From Psilocybe azurescens (Eukaryota > Basidiomycota > Agaricomycetes > Agaricales > Agrocybaceae): DNA of 64,000 nucleotides. The stretch is taken from the NCBI GenBank assembly GCA_023853785.1, contig JAJIRX010000214.1:124001-188000 (forward strand), read 5' to 3'. Numbering within the stretch: the first letter of the stretch is position 1; each line of letters opens with the position of its first letter. A model generated the notes under the pieces. The model made no database searches. It was given only the letters and a program-made list of their open reading frames with translations, and had not been told where the DNA came from. The translations under genes and the position numbers were made by a program. Positions 48,276-58,339 of the stretch are shown here, piece by piece.

Positions 48276-48870
48276 AGACAACACAGAGAGAAAGATGGGG
48301 AAGATAACGAACAAAAGGAAAAAGGTTTTGGTTTAAAAGAACAATAACACGTACATTTAATGACCCGAGAGACTGAACGGGCATGCTATAGTCCTCGTAT
48401 ATTACATATCCATGTTCAGAATAGCTGGTATTAACGATGAACGTTGAAGAAACGAGGAGGAACAAGAGAGGGCGAGATAATCAGCAGTCAACCATGCGAG
48501 GGTGACGATCTGTGACAAGGTTCCATATTTGGGCGGTGGGAATAATCTGGAATAATCTAGCTACCATCAAACTGAAAATGCGCCCGCATTTTCGTTGCCG
48601 GACAGACCCTTAGTTAGGGCTTAGGAGGTTAGAGCTAGGGCTTAGATATCCATTTATCTCTGTGCAGTAGCGCATTCTCGATTAGGTTAGGTGGTTAGTG
48701 TAGGTTAAATTGCTTGAGAATGCATATAAGTGCATCCTTGAGCGCATACTTAGTTGCACTTAGGGCAAAGGGATGTTGCCTTAAGTCGTGCGATTACCAA
48801 ATAAGGAGTGTCACCTGACGCATCACGTGTGACACTAAAAATATGAGACTGTGGGAGAGCAAGGACAGTT

Positions 48871-49912
48871 GTGCAAGTGGTTTGAGAAGGGCAAAACACA
48901 AAGTGTGTGCCGAGAAAAACTGCAGAAACAGGGGTCGTCAAGCGTTTATTGAAAGTGACACAGTAATCCACTGCCTGACAGCCTTACAACGGCTGGCATA
49001 GTCTTCTATCACGGTATGATACCTGACAAGCTATTGACTGAAGAAACAAGTGAGAGGAGTACAAATTACCCCACGAATCCCTTGGTCTCCAAGGAGTGAA
49101 ACCAACGACACGAATGCAACGCAAAACACAACGTGGAAGGGAAGCGGGCTGCCAAAGGCCTGAGTGTTTGGGAAAGCAAAGAGGAAATCCGAAACGGAGT
49201 CCAAGTGGCTGTACTAAACACTTGAAGAAAAAAACAGGGAAGAGGTGGCAGGGAGAAAAAAAGGAGAGATTCGGAAAAGAACTTTGAAAATAAAAATGCA
49301 AATCTCTCTGTGTAAGTCAAAGAGACCAAGAGTGGATAGGATAAACTTGATGCTCACAGTTTGTGTATTTTGAATATAATATTGAGTAGTTCTAAAGAAG
49401 TACCATTAACAATTGCTTGATAAGGTAGATCATTAAATTTTCCTTTGACGGGTGATGAAGATCATGGATGATCCGGAAGCGGAATCCCCCTTTCTCACCA
49501 ATATCTTATCCGTAGATGAGCTGGCTGCGCTCTCATCGTGGAATATGATTTTTTCAATTTTTCCGACGCCATAGCTTGGGCCGCCCACCCACAGCCTCAG
49601 CCCATACGTACATGCTATCCATCCGCTTCAAAATCTCTGGATATCAGAATCAGAATCTCATTTGGCTAGCTTCCTCTTTCTTTATCTGTATTCTCAGAAT
49701 ACCCGTGGTCTGTGGGTTTGAGTCGGAGGATCTAAAAAGGCTCAGGCCAATAAGCACTCAATCGTCGTGGAGATATTTATATACCGATTGGACGGATTTG
49801 ATTTACGAGGTTGTACATAATACAGAGTACTGTACGCCTCAACCACCAATGAAGAACCCAGAACAAATTTTTATGCAAATCACAGAGACCGGATTTCCTT
49901 TCCTTTCCTTTA
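48871..49912. other. Intergenic sequence, no gene recognised
   Basis: Only short ORFs without family resemblance (for example minus 48984-49301, plus 49576-49944). Upstream of the small secreted protein's stop codon. Confidence 0.5.
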
Positions 49913-50388
49913 TCAAAGCTTCACACCATTACCGAACGAGATGATCAACTCGGCGCCTCCAGGGTCCACTCTCACCCCTCCAAGAGAGACTGGGAGATTG
50001 GGATTGGCCGTTCCGTAGCAGTCAGTGACGAGCGCGTTGAACGTGCTGATGCAGGACGTGTTACTCGCAAAATTGCCCAGGAACGCAGCCGACTGGAAGC
50101 CAAAGGTAAAGCGGCCGGCAGAAGACAGCGCTGCAGGCCCCGGGGCGTACTGTTGCAAAACGAGGCCGTGTCGGCGCGGCTAAAATATGGTATTTAACGT
50201 GAGATGCAATTGCTGAAGGTCAAGACCTTGGAGAGATGTAGTGAAGGTGCTTACAGGTTAGCTAGAGTTCTGTAGGAGGCGTCCACGTTGGCAGCTGGCG
50301 CCCAGCAGCTGGAGGTCTGGGCAACTACCCCGGTCAGGTAGAGGCTGGTCACTGTTGCCAACGCGGCATACGCAAGTGAGAAGTGCAT
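49913..50388 (-). CDS. Small secreted protein, one intron, one probable frame error
   Basis: The ATG at 50388 opens a signal peptide (MHFSLAYAALATVTSLYLTG) ending near VVAQ. SSCWAPAANVDASYRTLANL follows, then a GTAAGC donor and an acceptor TATTTTAG about 75 bases on, giving RADTASFCNS. The rest, YAPGPAALSSAGRFTFGF, then SCISTFNALVTDCYGT and GGVRVDPGGAELIISFGNG to TGA 49913-49915, lies one frame off, with the shift near 50150 in a GTACGCCCCGGGG run. The mature chain of about 110 residues has four or five cysteines and Gly-rich hairpin-like segments. This resembles fungal small secreted or glycan-binding proteins in style, but I do not assign a family. Confidence 0.6.
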
Positions 50389-50399
50389 TGTGCAATATT

Positions 50400-50825
50400 G
50401 AATTATTGTTGTTTCCTGGGGAATAGTAAGGCAAGTAGTTGAATATTGAGAGCAGTAAGAGGAGCTACTTTACTTCACTTCGAATCTTCAAAACTATGGG
50501 ATGTTGGTAATAGTAGTTCCCTTTTTATATGTTACAGTGTAGTATTTTATTGTGTACTAGAACCGAACTAAGTAACAGACTCATAGACTCCGACGCTATG
50601 CGGGCCGAAGTAGTACGACAAGGATATTAATAGCGTTCGGGGATGTCTTATCTTCTCCGACCTTTTGCGACATCCGGCGATGATCTCATAAAAGGTGTGG
50701 GTATGTCGACGTTGTCCGGTCATATTCGGGTTTGTGTGTCTTGTTAACGTGATGTACGTCGATTTACGATCTGCATGAGCTATACAGAAACCTTACAGTA
50801 CCAGAACTGTACTTGCTCTCCCACC
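50400..50825. other. Upstream region of the small secreted protein
   Basis: No ORF. Presumably holds the promoter of the minus-strand gene; no clear motif picked out. Confidence 0.4.
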
Positions 50826-50831
50826 CAGGGC

Positions 50832-51280
50832 GGCCCCGGGATTTCAATAAATACCACGGGGTAATTTTTTTTCCTTAGGCTTTGGTACCCCTCCCTCCTT
50901 CTATATTGTGTATGTTTGTCCTATGTTTTTGTATATTTTGATGGCTGTGAAAAATATTTCAGCATATAATGACACTAGGTGTCGGGTTTTACTTTAAACG
51001 CAAATAAGACAGCTAACTTATTGTAAGAGTTTCTGAGTGGGTTCAGTAAAGATCTCTAGTAATGATGGACCTGTGTATATCATCTACTCATATGAAAAAT
51101 GGAATATAAATTTAATCAGTGCTAGAAACAATCTCCAAGAGCATGATTCTGTCTCATTAAACTTAAATACTGCTGTCTTGGCCTCTAGTGTGCTAAATTT
51201 CAAGTTTTGGCCTTCAAAAATAAAATTTTCTAAGCCTCCGGGACCCCCTACCCCAGGTTATGGGCTGAAATCCCAGAGCC
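50832..51280. mobile_element. Possible MITE with GGSYCYGGGATTTCA ends
   Basis: GGCCCCGGGATTTCA at 50832-50846 is matched by the reverse complement GGCTCTGGGATTTCA at 51266-51280. The interior is AT-rich and non-coding, and the right end abuts MITE copy C. Element status is inferred from the matching ends only; no target duplication identified. Confidence 0.4.
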
Positions 51281-51284
51281 CCCT

Positions 51285-51810
51285 TGCTCCCACCGTCTCA
51301 CATTTTAATTACACGTGATGCATCGGCGATCACTGACACTCCCTATTTGGTAATCGCACAACTTAGGGCAATGGGACATTGCCTAGGTGTGTGCTCAAGG
51401 ATGCGCTTATGTGTGTTCTCAAGCAATCTAACATACACTAACCACCTAATCTAACTGGCCACCTATCCATTCTAACCTAACCAAGAATGCGCTACTGCAC
51501 GAGAGAAATGGATACCTAAACCCTAGCTCTAACCTCCTAAGCACTAACTACCTAACAATGTCTAACATAGCTAAAAGTAATATTCAAAAATAGTTAGGGT
51601 AATCCCAATTGCCCTAAGTATAATAAAATTTATGTTTAAAGAAATGTATTCATTCAGAATTGAATCATCAAGCACACAATTAATGACTCGCATCAATAAC
51701 CACGCTATCCAACCGGCATTTATAGCCGATGGTTATAAATAATTATATACCCTTAAATTTTACATATTTCTATTTAAGAAATGTGAGACGGTGGGAGAGG
51801 AACGCCAGTT
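51285..51810 (+). mobile_element. MITE copy C (uninterrupted)
   Basis: About 520 bases with inverted ends CTCCCACCGTCTCACATTT and AAATGTGAGACGGTGGGAG. The body contains ACACGTGATGCATCGGCG, ACTTAGGGCAATGGGACATTGCC, a run of CTAACC-like hexamers and TAAATAATTATATACCCTTAAATTTTACATATTT. It is collinear with the two halves of copy B. The left outermost bases are slightly truncated compared with A and B. Confidence 0.9.
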
Positions 51811-52078
51811 CGGTACCATTGAGCGTGTTCAGAGCATACTAACCCATTCAGAACATTTTTCTTTAATTGATTACTATCTATTTATTTATGTCTCAGTCCA
51901 TTTTTATTTATTTATATAAGTTCTAATACGACCCCACGATATATCTATTCTAGTACCTAGTTCCTCGAGCGGGGTTATTCGTCATCATTCCATGTGTGTT
52001 ACCGTTCTGTGCTTTAGATGTGCCTTTGGCGTATTCACCCCAAAAAGCCGTAGGAAGTATTCATTATAAATGATTACT
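51811..52078. other. Spacer, nothing recognised
   Basis: No ORF or repeat that I can support. Confidence 0.4.
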
Positions 52079-52830
52079 GTATCAAAATGCTTGGCATATA
52101 CTACCAATCTTTGACCCGAGGTACAAGAGCTGGTACAATACGCTCACGCAAATTCCAAAAGCAATCTCTTAAGCTCGGAATAAAAATCCACCGGATGTTT
52201 ATTTACGTCTTTCTGCTCTCGGAGAGTCAAACGCCTGAGGCAAACACAGTCTCATTCCTGGCAGTCGTGCCTGTAGGCACAAATACCCATCGAACTTCGT
52301 CGAGAGCCATTCCATAACACACAGAATGAATTCGAACCTAGTCTATAAATTGCAAAATCCACACAGGTGTCGCAAAGACAAATGGAGGTGAATGCGATGG
52401 CCACTGCGTTTTGATGTAGTGTAGAAGCAGCCCTGTCTCGTAAAGTCGGTCATGAGGTAGCTTTCCAAGGATTCCGGTTATTTCGTTTTCGAGGATGTGA
52501 TGAATGGCATGCAAAATTGAATCTTGGTTTGTCGTGGGAGACCACCGCCACCTAAAATAGTCATGTTCGAAAACATGATATTAATACTTATTATCATGTG
52601 CTGATATTCTAGTTCTGTGCTTGCAGACACGACTGCCAGGTATGAGACTATGTTTGCGTCAGGCATTTGACTCTCCGAGCTCAACAAGATGTAAATAAAA
52701 CCCCGGTGCATTTGTATTCCGAGCTTAGACGATTATTTTTAAAACCAGCATGGGCGTATCTTATCAGCTCCGGTGCCTCAGATCGAAGATTGGTAGTACA
52801 TGCCAAGCATTTTGATACATTAGTCATTTA
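52079..52830. repeat. Inverted pair of ~200-bp coding-like repeats
   Basis: The arms at about 52079-52285 (plus) and 52615-52830 (minus) match at roughly 78%. Both start TCAAAATGCTTGGCATRTACTACC and both read as protein in the same phase: HRMFIYVFLLSESQTPEANT on the plus arm and HRGFIYILLSSESQMPDANI on the minus arm, each followed by a SFLAVV/SYLAVV motif. Two copies of one small gene fragment therefore lie tail to tail. Function unknown. Confidence 0.65.
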
Positions 52831-52923
52831 CAATGAAGATGCAGCCCTGACCTTTAGTTCTAGAACATACATGGGACATATAACTGCTGCCTACGATGCT
52901 GCCCCTTGTATAAAATGATCAAA

Positions 52924-54160
52924 ATGTCTGAACCACTACCGCTATCTCCATCGCTTTCCAGTAACCTCGGCCAGGCGATCGACTTTTTGTTCATATTCCA
53001 ACCTTCAGAGGTCGGCAAATTATATGTTGACTTGATTCCTGTTGTCTGGAGTGGTTTTTACAGTGTTTATATTCGCAATTCGCCTCATTTCATAATATCC
53101 CAGCAGATGTTTTCTCTTTCAGGCCCTGTGGTATTTGCTTAGCCAACGTTGTGTACACTGGAGACACAGGATTTTTGTCTCTAAGACCAATAGCGGCAAC
53201 CGTGTCGCTGCCTCCAAAGCGCAGAACTGGTCAGTAAGTGCTCACTCGCTCGAGGGTATATCGTAATATATGGCTCACCGTCAATCAACTCGAAGACTGG
53301 GCAACAGGTCACGCTCCAGACGAATTCGAATGGAGACGGACAATACTTCACCCCTGCTGTTGTTGCTACTGCTGATGTCATGCAAGCCCTGAATGGAACT
53401 GAGCGCCCGGCCAACATGTGAATTATACGACCCAATGTGGTCCATTAATCTCTCTTATCCTGGCTGACATATTGTTCCAGGGATTCTTTAAGGGCGCCAT
53501 TACCAAAATCGGGCCTGCTCTAGTATGGAACAATATTGTGTACGTTTCCTTGTTTATTTTCTTTCTTTGACTTCCCAACTAATCACCTCTATATAATCAA
53601 CTAGTACTGTACTATTTCGACCAATTGTTCAGGGCATGTTACACGTTACACATATAGTTCATTTGACCAAGCGTTCAAAGTTGGACGTTATCTGTTACAG
53701 ACAAGCAAAATTGTTCAGTTTGAGGGGTTGCATCATTGGTTCCTTGATTAAGAAGAATGATTACCATTCCATTTTTAAATCTTTATTCTGAGCACTAGAT
53801 AAGTTACGGTCAATTGTTTAACAAAAGATTCGCATTTTTCAGCCTCTAAAAGTTCATTTCAGAAGGTGTTTCACCTGTCCCCTTTAATTATATTTTACAA
53901 AATTGTTCAGTCCACTATGCCCCGTTACCCGTTACATGAACTATCGGTCGAAATAGTATAGTACTCCAAAGTCGTGATACAAGCAGCCTCATGCACACCA
54001 GTACCCAGCTGACATATGCATTGTAGTCACTGAATTGATCAGGGGCTATATCGAATCTCCTCTTTTATTTGAGAAGAATCTCACTGCTCTCCCTTCATTC
54101 ACTGAGCGGAATGTGTCTATTGACGTGAGAACAGGTGAAGTCAAGATCACGGAGGCGTAG
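52924..54160 (+). pseudogene. Unrecognised multi-exon gene interrupted by a MITE
   Basis: Exon 1 starts at ATG 52924 (MSEPLPLSPSLSSNLGQ) and holds AIDFLFIFQPSEVGKLYVDL and PVVWSGFYSV. An intron (GTTTAT...TTTCAG) ends near 53122. Further exons give SKTNSGNRVAASKAQNW, then after GTAAGT...CAACAG, VTLQTNSNGDGQYFTPAVVA and DVMQALNGTERPANM, then FFKGAITKIGPALVWNNIV (about 53482-53540). After the MITE at 53603-53965, the last part reads ADICIVVTELIRGYIESPLL, TERNVSIDVRTGEVKITEA and a TAG at 54158-54160. Phases do not all agree, so at least one indel is likely. I do not recognise the protein. A related fragment lies at 57.5 kb. Confidence 0.5.
53603..53965. mobile_element. Small MITE with AGTACTRTACTATTTCGACC ends
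   Basis: Inverted ends AGTACTGTACTATTTCGACC (53603) and, reversed, AGTACTATACTATTTCGACC (53965) match for about 30 bases and then more loosely. The AT-rich interior has no ORF. It sits between two exons of the gene described around it. Confidence 0.75.
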
Positions 54161-54169
54161 TCAGCAAAC

Positions 54170-55130
54170 TGTCTCGACACTCGCTGCGAAAGTTGTTAAA
54201 TGAAGTGTATCTGACCCTTCTTCGGATAATTTATGTTCTATTTTCAATGCAATCTCTACTTGCCTAAACTTTAAGCTACTCTCCAAATGCGTATTCAGTG
54301 CATTCAGAGTTCAACAACACCTGTTCCTGTTAATTGCAAATTACAGTCACACTTCTGCCGGTATATACCTGATCTTCTCACCGATATTTCAATAGGTGTG
54401 GCTCCATATACTTCCCTGGACTGTCCAACTCTGTTCATCCGGCAATCACTCCATTTATATACTGACACCCGCTGCATCGAAGCAGATTGCAAACTTTACA
54501 TCATTGCCATCGGGCACTTGAGAATGCCGACAGATCGATGACTGTTTTGACTAGACAAGTACTGAATGAATATAACAGCGGACAGAACTATTGCTTGAGC
54601 TTGTACGAGCGCCCAATCAGCCCCTGTGATTCCCATCATCACATATGCTCCTCTCCTCTATTATTTCTGTTAGCGTTTTTACCCGTCCATAACTCTTCAC
54701 CCTTCAACTTTCACCCTTCACCCTTTACCCCATACTACCCCTCACTCAGCTCAATGTTACCCAGAAAATCTCGACCATCTCCAATGCATTACCTCTGAGT
54801 ACTTGTCAAGACAACGCCGACCATTGTTCACACACTTACTTGCTTAAATTCCCGGGCCTTTTTTGGCGGCGTACACAAGACCGAACAGTGTACCGAAAAT
54901 GAACTTTTACTTTGTTGTGCACGAGAACTTATTTCTCCCAGTCCTCATTGAAATACAGGACGTCAAACTACACGTGAATCCAACCGTATATCTACACTCA
55001 ATGCCTCATATGACGCATTAATATCCATATCACTTCGTTTGTACATCCTACACTCCACCACACCTCACGCTTCCCTTCCCTCACCACCACTTAATCTCCC
55101 TGTCTTACCCTCACCCTAATCTTCATTCTC
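54170..55130. other. Intergenic sequence, no gene recognised
   Basis: Pyrimidine-rich stretch at 54650-54790 and 55040-55200 on the plus strand. ORFs at 54287-54541 and 54487-54798 have no family resemblance. Confidence 0.45.
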
Positions 55131-55134
55131 ACCC

Positions 55135-56475
55135 GACCCACCGCACCCACCTCGCACACCCTTCATTGCCCCTCAAAGCCCCCAATCTTCCTACCTCAAA
55201 CACCCGCCCAGGAACACCTCCCCATTCGGTGCGCACAGTAATAAGTAGAGAAGGGATTCTGCAGGGGTGAATGATGTTCAGCTGATAGCTTCGAGTTTGG
55301 TGGCGGTGGAGGAGAGGGAGAGTAGAGAGGAGAGAGAGAGCCCGAAATCGAGCTCGTAAAGTGACCTCTGGTTCACGCACGAGCTGAGCATGATACCATA
55401 CCCCACAAAATCCACGAGAAACTCACAGATACGATGTTCTTGTTCTGCGTTTTTACGAGACGCGTGGCAAATGCCATTGTCGCGTGCGTTACCTCTAACT
55501 GTGGTTTAGAATTTGAATCGGATGGAACGGTGCTCCTAAGTCCCGCATATAGCTCAAGTGCTGCGTTGCCCAGAGGCATATAGACGAACTCCTCTGGGGA
55601 GCAAGCATGCTACGTCATATTCTGAACCAGCCCCGGGTAGGTGTTTTGAAGACCCACGGGCGGCGGGTTGATCGCGCGTGCTAGAGTGCTTCTTCTTGTG
55701 CTTGTGCTCATACCGGTGATTTGGTTTCGTTAGCTACATTCCGAGTCCGGCGAGCCAGCTGGAGGCGAAAGACGAGGGAGCCGGGCGTGCGTGATGCACT
55801 GCCAGATGAACACCGTTATCACGTCGTCAGTCGATATGAACTCGATGTTGGAAGGCAGGGTGGACACGGCGAGGCCTTTGAGTGTGGAAAGGGATGCGGC
55901 GGAAAACTAAGTACGCCCCAGGTGCAATTGGGTGGAGCAGGAGGGTGGGATCAGTAGACAGAGAAGGTGCTGGAACGAGCTCGGATCAGGTGTACATTCC
56001 CCCTCTCCATCGGAATCCAGGACGTGACATGTGGGCTGATGGTAAGAGGGAGAAGTGCTGTGCTGTGCGGGGCAGAGCATGGACTCGGGGATTAGTGTGA
56101 ATGGGACATGTGCGCTGCGCAGGGAGTCCATTGTCAGTAATGTATCATCCCGGAGATTCCTGACGACAAGTTCTGGGGTGGGGATGTGAGTGATGATGGC
56201 ATATACACCTGTGTTAGGGGGGAGAAAATGTGGGGTTAGCGCCTCGGTTGATGGCTTGTCCTGCGACCCAATGGATAGACGCTGGGACTCACTCTACACT
56301 GCCAGCAAGGATCTCCGTAATCAAGCTTTCTGTAAGTTGTGGTCCGAGGTGTGGGAGAGAGAGAAGATGAATGTGAGTTGGGTGTACTGGTTGCTTAGAA
56401 CTGGCTGTTGTCCAAAGATATCTAGGACCAACGGGGCCGAGGTGGTTGTGGTAGTCTGTGTGGTGGTCATGGTCG
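55135..56475 (-). pseudogene. HXXXD-type acyltransferase pseudogene
   Basis: Resembles the fungal transferase family (BAHD/trichothecene acetyltransferase-like), which moves acyl groups from CoA to alcohols or amines. Minus-strand blocks in order: PLVLDIFGQQPVLSNQYTQL (about 56430), YAIITHIPTPELVVRNLRDD (about 56200), RSAHVPFTLIPESM (about 56110), FISTDDVITVFIWQCITHAR (about 55830), RSTLARAI and NTYPGLVQNMT (about 55700), ALELYAGLRSTVPSDSNSKP (about 55560), ATRLVKTQNKNIVSVS (about 55470), MLSSCVNQRSLYELDFG and LGALRGNEGCARWVRWVG (about 55150). The segment that should hold the catalytic HXXXD (about 55,900-55,990) is lost or unrecognisable and carries a stop. Several frame changes. Non-functional. 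Confidence 0.75.
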
Positions 56476-56744
56476 TCGGATCTGGGTATGACTCCGGCAG
56501 TCTGCTATAAAGTGCACATATGGTCTTATAGTGCGAAGCGGATCTGAGGGAAGGCGAGTCAGGTTAAGAATTAAATGACGGAGTTGAGTTATTTTTGGAA
56601 GATCGGCGAGTTGTAGGGACATGTTGCCAATGACACGTGGGGTGCGCACGGACTCCGTTCCCCGATAGCCCCTGTCGAGATGATACCCTGTCTTTAAAAT
56701 TGAAACTGCTCCTTCAGTGGCTTGAGCTGAACAGAATATAATAT

Positions 56745-57209
56745 CACTGCTGGGACCGAAAAATTCTGCGTAATGCAGATTCCATGCAAAATCTGTTGTC
56801 GTGACACAAAGTATTGTAATTTGCAAAATGAATAATTTTAAATCAAATCAGCCTTGAGCAAAGACAATAAGAACTGTAACAGAGATTAAAATTCTACCTG
56901 AATATGGTAATTTGCAGAATATACGATTTTGCATATTGCAAGAACACAATAAAAATGATAAATTCTGCACTGGCAGACAAATTTTATTTTTCTCAGCCAC
57001 TGCAGAATTTATCATTCTTATTGTATTCTGCATTTCGTAAAATAGTGTGTTTTGCAAATTGCCATATTTAGTTAGAACTTTAATCTCTGTTACAGTTCTT
57101 ATTGTCTTTGCTCAAGGCTGATTTGATTTAAAATTATTCATTTGCAAATTACAATACTTTGTGTCACGACAACAGATTTTGCATGGAATCTGCATTCGTC
57201 CCAGCAGTG
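56745..57209. mobile_element. Fold-back MITE with CACTG ends and TAT duplication
   Basis: CACTGCTGGGAC at 56745 and its reverse complement GTCCCAGCAGTG ending at 57209 bound two arms of about 220 bases that match at over 90%. TAT flanks both sides (56742-56744 and 57210-57212). CACTR termini with a 2-3 bp duplication are typical of the CACTA superfamily, so a CACTA-related MITE is my inference. No coding capacity. Confidence 0.9.
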
Positions 57210-57212
57210 TAT

Positions 57213-57505
57213 GTAATGTCATTGTTGACAGGCGGAATCGAATCACCGCCAAATCTATTTTTGGTCACCAGCTGTCATTGATTCCTTTAAAAGGTGGAAC
57301 GTCTGTGTGATTCGTGTCCACATTTGCCCAATCAAAGCTATAGCTGTCAGACTCTGCCTATACTAGCGCACGGTTTGTGCCCTGATATCGGTCATCTGCG
57401 GCCCTTAGACTGACACATATTCTGTTAGGCACATTAATGCCTTTGTCGATCCTAATATAGACCAGGGAAAAGTCAGGATACTTGAATTTCTGACCAAAAC
57501 CTAGA
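57213..57505. other. Spacer before the paralogous fragment
   Basis: No supportable gene. It may contain decayed upstream sequence of the fragment that follows. Confidence 0.35.
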
Positions 57506-57507
57506 GG

Positions 57508-57660
57508 GCGACATTGACCTGCTGCTCATGTTTGAAATTCCCAAGAAACCCAGCGAGTTATTCATTGACTTGTTCCCTGTTTATTGGAGTGCACAATTCA
57601 GGATTAATATTTGTGATCTGTTCAACTGATATCTCTCTGGCAGAGATCATTTCATTCACA
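57508..57660 (+). pseudogene. Fragment related to the 52.9-kb gene
   Basis: Reads DIDLLLMFEIPKKPSELFID followed by LFPVYWSAQFRINI. This aligns with AIDFLFIFQPSEVGKLYVDL followed by IPVVWSGFYSVYI in the gene at 52.9 kb: same length and spacing, about 45% identical. Only this exon is recognisable. Confidence 0.6.
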
Positions 57661-57734
57661 GCCAGCGGAACCTGCTGTGCGACAGTCAATTATTCCGGCC
57701 GAACTGAGGGCTTTTGTGTCCCCCACATATTCTG

Positions 57735-57905
57735 GCCAGAGTCCGCGGAGTCCGCTGCGGAATAGGGGATTCCACAGCGGAATGAGAGCAAAAATATGGC
57801 ACAAGGCCCTGCTATTTTATTTAATCTCAATTCCGGCGGAATGGCGGATTCCGCGTAGCGGAATTGAGCGGAATCCGTTTACAAAACGGAATACCCCGGA
57901 GCGGA
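57735..57905. repeat. Cluster of palindromic GCGGAATCCGC motifs
   Basis: Repeated GCGGAAT, GGATTCCGC and AATTCCGGCGGAAT blocks at about 57740-57785 and 57825-57905, separated by about 40 bases of ordinary sequence. Several can pair as hairpins. Confidence 0.75.
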
Positions 57906-57929
57906 ACCGAAAACAGAACCATAAACAGA

Positions 57930-58339
57930 CTTAAAATTTGATATTATTTCGGCAATTCTCGGCAACAGTGAACAATGTCACGTGCGTGACTTTTGGTTGC
58001 CACGTCAGTCCGTTGGTTACTCCAACCACCCCACCTCTTCCTGCGACCACCACCACCCCGCTGCCGGCCGTCGTGCGTGCCCTCACCACCTCGCTGTTGT
58101 CGGTCGGAGCCAGGCACCCGCCAACCCGACCCGACATGCATCGCGTCACCACCAACCGAGGCCATGCACGACGATAACGTGTCCGTGTACGATGGCGACA
58201 CCGTACACGCGTACAGCGTACAACAACAACAACAACAACAACACTGGACCGATGGGGAACGAGGGAGGTGGGGATTGAGGTCGAGGTAAAAGCGAGGGTG
58301 GGTGGGGCACGAGGCGGAACGAGGGGAGAGGCGGCGAAA
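57930..58339. repeat. GC-rich lead-in to the duplicated repeat
   Basis: Low-complexity GC-rich sequence with CACCACC and (CAA)n runs. ORFs on both strands overlap extensively, as expected for low-complexity DNA. Not supported as genes. Confidence 0.4.

Larger units (their letters stand above)
45624..48609 (+). mobile_element. PIF/Harbinger transposon, complete ends, damaged genes
   Basis: 2,986 bp flanked by TTA (45621-45623 and 48610-48612), the usual PIF/Harbinger TWA target site. Terminal inverted repeats of about 75 bases begin GGGTCTGTTCAGCAACG and GGGTCTGTCCGGCAACG and differ at only about four positions. Each contains an AAAATGCGGGCGCATTTT near-palindrome. The element carries the two expected genes: a DDE transposase on the plus strand and a Myb/SANT-like protein on the minus strand, arranged tail to tail. 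Near-identical ends indicate recent insertion. Confidence 0.95.
45342..48870 (-). mobile_element. MITE copy B, split by a Harbinger element
   Basis: The left part (about 45342-45623) and right part (48610-48870), once joined, give an element of about 530 bases that matches copy C at 51.3 kb along its whole length in reverse orientation. The ends are CCTTTCCCACGCCTCAC and GAGACTGTGGGAGAGCAAGG. Both parts carry the TTAGGG-like body (GTTAGGTAGTTAGG, CTTAGGAGGTTAGAGCTAGG) and the TAAATTTTATTATACTTAGGGC block. The split point carries the TTA duplication made by the Harbinger insertion. Confidence 0.9.
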
